This document shows, one piece after another, positions 61,014 through 64,000 of a DNA stretch of 64,000 bases. Position 1 is the first letter of the stretch. Each line of letters begins with the position of its first letter. Origin of the DNA: an uncultured Sphingomonadales bacterium (GTDB taxonomy: Bacteria; Pseudomonadota; Alphaproteobacteria; Sphingomonadales; Rhodothalassiaceae); contig CANMND010000001.1 of assembly GCA_947499155.1 (NCBI GenBank), positions 597,241-661,240 on the forward strand, given 5' to 3'. The notes below the pieces were generated by a model, which worked only from the letters and a program-made list of their open reading frames with translations, was not told the origin of the DNA and did no database searches. The translations under genes and the position numbers were made by a program.

Positions 61014-62201
61014 ATGAGAATTGGCAAGACCATTTATCTCGATCATCAGGCGACGACGCCTGTTGATGCGGATGTTTTGGCGGCAATGGCCCCCTACTAT
61101 GCCGACTCGTTCGGCAATCCGCATTCGTCGGATCATAGCCTCGGATGGGAATCCGCGCGCGCTGTCGAAAATGCCGCGACGCGCGTGGCAAGGCTGATCG
61201 GCGCGGATACCGACGAAATCATCTTCACATCAGGCGCAACCGAGTCGAACAATCTAGCCCTGCTCGGCTTGGCGCGCCGCGCGACTGGAGGCAAGCGCCG
61301 CCGCGTTCTGGTCAGCGCCGTGGAACATAAATGCGTGCTCGCCGCCGGAAGAGCGCTAGAAGAACAGCTTGGTTTCTCCGTCGAACAACTCCCTGTCGAT
61401 AGCGAAGGATTCGTGGAGATTTCCGCTCTTGAAGAGGCATTGGACGATGATGTCCTCGCCGTGTCAATCATGGCTGTTAATAACGAGATCGGAACGATTC
61501 AGAATATCGAGAGAATTTCTGAACTGTTGAGAAGTCATGGAAGCTTATTTCATTGCGACGCTGCGCAAGCGCCAATTGCGATGAACATGACCTCTTTCGG
61601 CGATTGCGTGGATATTCTTAGCCTCTCTGGACACAAGATCTACGGCCCGAAAGGGATCGGGATCATTTATATTGCTCGGGAATTTCAGGAAAGGATCGAA
61701 CCGCTGATCTATGGCGGCGGTCAACAGAACGGCTTGCGGTCGGGCACGTTACCGACACCGCTCTGCGTCGGCATGGGTAAGGCAGCGGCCTTGCTCGCCG
61801 CTGATGATGCCGAAGGGAAACGTACGCAGCTGCGTCACCGCCGCGATGCCTTTGTGGAAAAGCTTGAGGGCCTGTCGTGGCCGATAGCGTTGAATGGCCC
61901 CGTGGGACAATCGCGACACCCCGGCAACGCCAATATACGATTCACCGGGCTTTCCGCACATGACATCCTTGGCGCATTGCAGCCGCATGTCTCCGCCTCG
62001 ACCGGCTCTGCTTGCACGTCAGGTATCCCTGAGCCTTCGCATGTCTTAAAAGCTATTGGGCTAGACGGCGATGATGCCGACGCTTCGATCCGCTTCAGCC
62101 TTGGGTTTGACACAAGTGACGAAGACGTTGAGGAAGCTGTAAGCCTGATTGGCGGCGTACTGGAAAAACTGTCAAAGGCCGACCTGGTCCGCTCGGCCTG
62201 A
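61014..62201 (+). CDS. sspA: Cysteine desulfurase, SspA/DndA-type
   Basis: This 395-residue PLP enzyme of the NifS/IscS class starts at ATG 61014. It shows the N-terminal IYLDHQATTPVDADVLAAM, the ATESNNLALLG cofactor-binding region, VEHKCV, the PLP lysine in LSLSGHKIYGPKGIG and the active-site cysteine in GSACTSGIPEPSHVLKAIG. It removes sulfur from L-cysteine and passes it to SspD as persulfide. It is transcribed divergently from sspBCD, the arrangement known for SspA. A housekeeping iron-sulfur role is less likely because no isc/suf gene is present. Confidence 0.9.
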   Translation: MRIGKTIYLDHQATTPVDADVLAAMAPYYADSFGNPHSSDHSLGWESARAVENAATRVARLIGADTDEIIFTSGATESNNLALLGLARRATGGKRRRVLVSAVEHKCVLAAGRALEEQLGFSVEQLPVDSEGFVEISALEEALDDDVLAVSIMAVNNEIGTIQNIERISELLRSHGSLFHCDAAQAPIAMNMTSFGDCVDILSLSGHKIYGPKGIGIIYIAREFQERIEPLIYGGGQQNGLRSGTLPTPLCVGMGKAAALLAADDAEGKRTQLRHRRDAFVEKLEGLSWPIALNGPVGQSRHPGNANIRFTGLSAHDILGALQPHVSASTGSACTSGIPEPSHVLKAIGLDGDDADASIRFSLGFDTSDEDVEEAVSLIGGVLEKLSKADLVRSA

Positions 62202-62454
62202 TCCGCTTCTCATGAAGCCCCGAGCCTTTTGTGCCCACCGGGCCGTCTCGGACGGCTGCCGAGGGTTCCCTCGCATCCTGATTGAAATCGGCTGAGCGAA
62301 CGGCACGCTCATCCTCAACGGCGCACCGCTATCGTCCGGTTCCTGACGATGATTAAAGCGGTGGCCTTGCTCCGTCCAGGTCCATTGACGCCCCACGGGC
62401 TGGCCCTGACGGCTCTTTGAAGCTGCCTTCCGAGCCTGACGGGCAGGACGGAGA

Positions 62455-63783
62455 TTAAGCCTCCGGCCTCTTGCCGGAGTCGTATTCCTTGCCTTGATCC
62501 TTGCGCTTCGGCCCCTCGCGCCGGACATTGACCAGTGACGTGTCGATCATGTCCTTGAGGTGGGCCGCGTAGTGCTTCTCGATCATCTCGACGCTGGTGC
62601 GGCAGTTCTTGGCGACCTGATAGATGTCAGCGCCTTCGAGAAGGCGGAAGCATATATAGCTGTGGCGCAGGCTGTAGGCCGTGCGGGCTTTACCGTTCCT
62701 GTCGAATTTCAGGTTGTTGTCTTCAAGGAGGCCGTTAAACATTTTCTTGAACTCATTCGGGAAAAGCCGGTCCGTCGGTTTGGGCGGCTGCGCGGCGACG
62801 CCTTCCGCATAGGGATTGATGTCGCTGCCGTCGATCGGGCGCTCGCGGTCGCGCAGCCGCTCGAACGGGCGCACCGCGCCGGGCATGCTTTTACAGTAGC
62901 CGACGCCGCGCTTGCCGCGCACCTCGATCTCCAAAATCTGATCGCCGGAGTAATCGTCCGTGACGATGGTCACGTCACGGAATTCCAGATGCTTCACCTC
63001 GTCGGGGCGCAGCCCCGTATTGGCCATGAGGAGTACAAAGTCATGCAACTGCTCGGCATGCCATTTGTAGCGCTTGCTTTTCGGATTGTCGGCGTTCGCG
63101 CGCGTCGCCTGATAGAGCTGCTTGTATTCGTTGGGCGTGAACCATGGCCGGTGCTCGACCTTGCTTTGCCGCCGGTAGGGATCGGACAGGTCCGGCAGTA
63201 CCTCCAGCCAGCCATGACGCTGGGCTGTCTTGAGGACCATGCTCAGTGTCACGACTTCGTTGTGAATAGTGTTGCGGGCGGGCGGCTTCCACGGCTTTGG
63301 CTCAGCCTTCTTCTCTTCGCCCCTGCCGTTGGTGTTGCCGCGCGCGCTCTTGGTTGATTGAGTTTGCTTGTCCTCCGGTTTGGGCTCGGTCATGCGGTGG
63401 ACGCGATAGCCCTGCACCGCGCCGGACGAGATTTCGGTGACGACCATGTCGCCGAAATAGGGCGTCAAATGGAGGCGGATGCGGTCCTTGTGGCCCTGCA
63501 CCCATTTGGGGCTGCGTCGGCCTCTGGTGATGGCCTCGTATTCTTCTTCGAAGGTCCTGGCGACCTCGGCAAAAGTTTTGCCGGTGTGGAGCTGGCCGAA
63601 ATGGTCTCTGGCGGTCAGGTCCATATACCAGTCGGTTGCTATGTCCTTGGCCTTGGCGAGGCTCTTTTGCTTGGTGCTTTTTCGCCATTCCTTGCTCTTC
63701 AGGTAGGTCGAACAATGCCAGGCACCGCCGTCGTTGCGGCGGTAGAGTCGGACCTTGTCGCCGAGTATCCTGTGTATTTCCAT
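62455..63783 (-). CDS. Tyrosine-type site-specific integrase
   Basis: I start at the ATG at 63783, behind GAGGG; the frame is open to 63831, but that part contains the arm-site motifs. This ~442-residue protein has an N-terminal arm/core-binding part (residues about 1-190) and a catalytic domain with Arg in ANTGLRPDEVKHLEF, RHSY in YSLRHSYICFRLLEG, and the nucleophile in MIEKHYAAHL. It is oriented away from the tRNA-fMet gene, 140 bp from it, as expected for an element integrase. The 62202-62454 interval upstream of its stop holds no gene that I can support. Confidence 0.93.
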   Translation of the reverse strand: MEIHRILGDKVRLYRRNDGGAWHCSTYLKSKEWRKSTKQKSLAKAKDIATDWYMDLTARDHFGQLHTGKTFAEVARTFEEEYEAITRGRRSPKWVQGHKDRIRLHLTPYFGDMVVTEISSGAVQGYRVHRMTEPKPEDKQTQSTKSARGNTNGRGEEKKAEPKPWKPPARNTIHNEVVTLSMVLKTAQRHGWLEVLPDLSDPYRRQSKVEHRPWFTPNEYKQLYQATRANADNPKSKRYKWHAEQLHDFVLLMANTGLRPDEVKHLEFRDVTIVTDDYSGDQILEIEVRGKRGVGYCKSMPGAVRPFERLRDRERPIDGSDINPYAEGVAAQPPKPTDRLFPNEFKKMFNGLLEDNNLKFDRNGKARTAYSLRHSYICFRLLEGADIYQVAKNCRTSVEMIEKHYAAHLKDMIDTSLVNVRREGPKRKDQGKEYDSGKRPEA

Positions 63784-63806
63784 GGCACCCTCTTTTTTTG
63801 GTTGTT

Positions 63807-63828
63807 TTTGTGTGAGACTCGTGTGAGC
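63807..63828 (+). promoter_or_regulatory. Paired GTGTGAG motifs, candidate integrase arm sites (right end)
   Basis: GTGTGAG at 63810-63816 and 63821-63827, spaced 11 bp, lie just upstream of the integrase start and about 100 bp from the att core. They match the pair at 27687-27709 in sequence, orientation and spacing. Binding here could also repress the integrase promoter. Confidence 0.65.
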
Positions 63829-63886
63829 CATTTCTAGTATATCACAGGGTGATTCGGGGGCAAAATTGGAGAGGGCAACAATAGAA

Positions 63887-63921
63887 AAAGCCCCTGCAAA
63901 TCAGCGACTTGCAAGGGCTTT
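63887..63921 (-). terminator. Element-borne replacement terminator for tRNA-fMet
   Basis: AAAGCCC-C-TGCAA and TTGCA-A-GGGCTTT form a stem with a 9-nt loop and one internal bulge on each side. It is followed on the minus strand by TTTTTCTATT, five bases past the encoded CCA of the tRNA. The native terminator was moved to 27548-27579 by the insertion. Confidence 0.8.
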
Positions 63922-63923
63922 AA

Positions 63924-64000
<77 letters not shown>

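Noticed and set aside
61014..62201. Housekeeping IscS/NifS
   Set aside because: No isc, suf or nif genes are nearby, and the gene is divergent from a DUF4007/ATPase/PAPS-reductase operon, the SspA arrangement.

Overview
The window looks like an alphaproteobacterial chromosome segment. The evidence is a PEP-CTERM sorting signal, a large TonB-dependent receptor, alphaproteobacterial-style mobilization genes, and an initiator tRNA with the CAGG/CCTG anticodon stem; the order cannot be fixed from sequence alone. Two accessory blocks sit side by side next to the initiator tRNA-fMet gene, which lies on the minus strand at the right edge.

Region A (1-11220) is host-like. A leftward cluster encodes a TonB-dependent receptor, an M19 dipeptidase-like protein, a serine hydrolase, an AGCS sodium:amino-acid symporter and a PLP enzyme of the D-cysteine desulfhydrase/ACC deaminase family, which runs off the left edge. 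A GntR/FCD regulator lies upstream; its own start region and the receptor leader share the palindrome TTGGATCCAA. Together these suggest import and breakdown of a peptide or amino-acid derivative. Next come a PEP-CTERM protein with a well-formed sigma-54 promoter and upstream TGTAA/TTACA dyads, and a membrane-anchored EEP-family protein.

Region B (about 11236-27550) is a mobilizable, defence-bearing block with no visible integrase. It has a tightly overlapping leftward operon (HTH, MmeI-like DNA methyltransferase, small membrane protein, SF2 helicase, GIY-YIG nuclease), then a VirD4-like ATPase, a DUF2188 protein, a relaxase and MobC with a candidate oriT. A DUF488 gene pair, an orphan ParD antitoxin, YidD, a DUF4177-like protein, a second VirD4-like ATPase and an HTH protein follow.

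Region C (27583-63970) is a 36-kb integrative element inserted in tRNA-fMet. A 47-bp direct repeat copies the tRNA from the anticodon loop to the 3' end at both borders, a tyrosine integrase lies beside the tRNA, and paired GTGTGAG arm sites sit at both ends. The element rebuilds the tRNA 3' end and supplies a substitute terminator. Cargo from left to right: small conserved genes, two ankyrin proteins, a 1716-residue Rhs protein with a possible caspase-like tail and two tandem candidate immunity proteins, an integrase relic, a mobilization operon (two relaxase-like genes and MobC), a regular array of about 15 hairpins, a VirD4 coupling protein, an acyltransferase, an IcmD-like protein, an IS5-type relic, ArdC and a DNA phosphorothioation locus. 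No VirB/Tra channel genes are visible, so the element is probably mobilizable rather than self-transmissible.

The phosphorothioation locus (46889-62201) appears to be an SspABCD plus SspFGH-type system: divergent sspA and sspBCD, and a distal helicase / small protein / SMC-like ATPase cassette. The sspBCD operon continues into a GIY-YIG-like protein and a DndB-like DGQHR protein, and the FGH-like cassette continues into two unrecognised genes and an HNH-like protein. These extra parts are the most interesting candidates for undescribed biology here, together with the hairpin array and the Rhs tail/immunity set.
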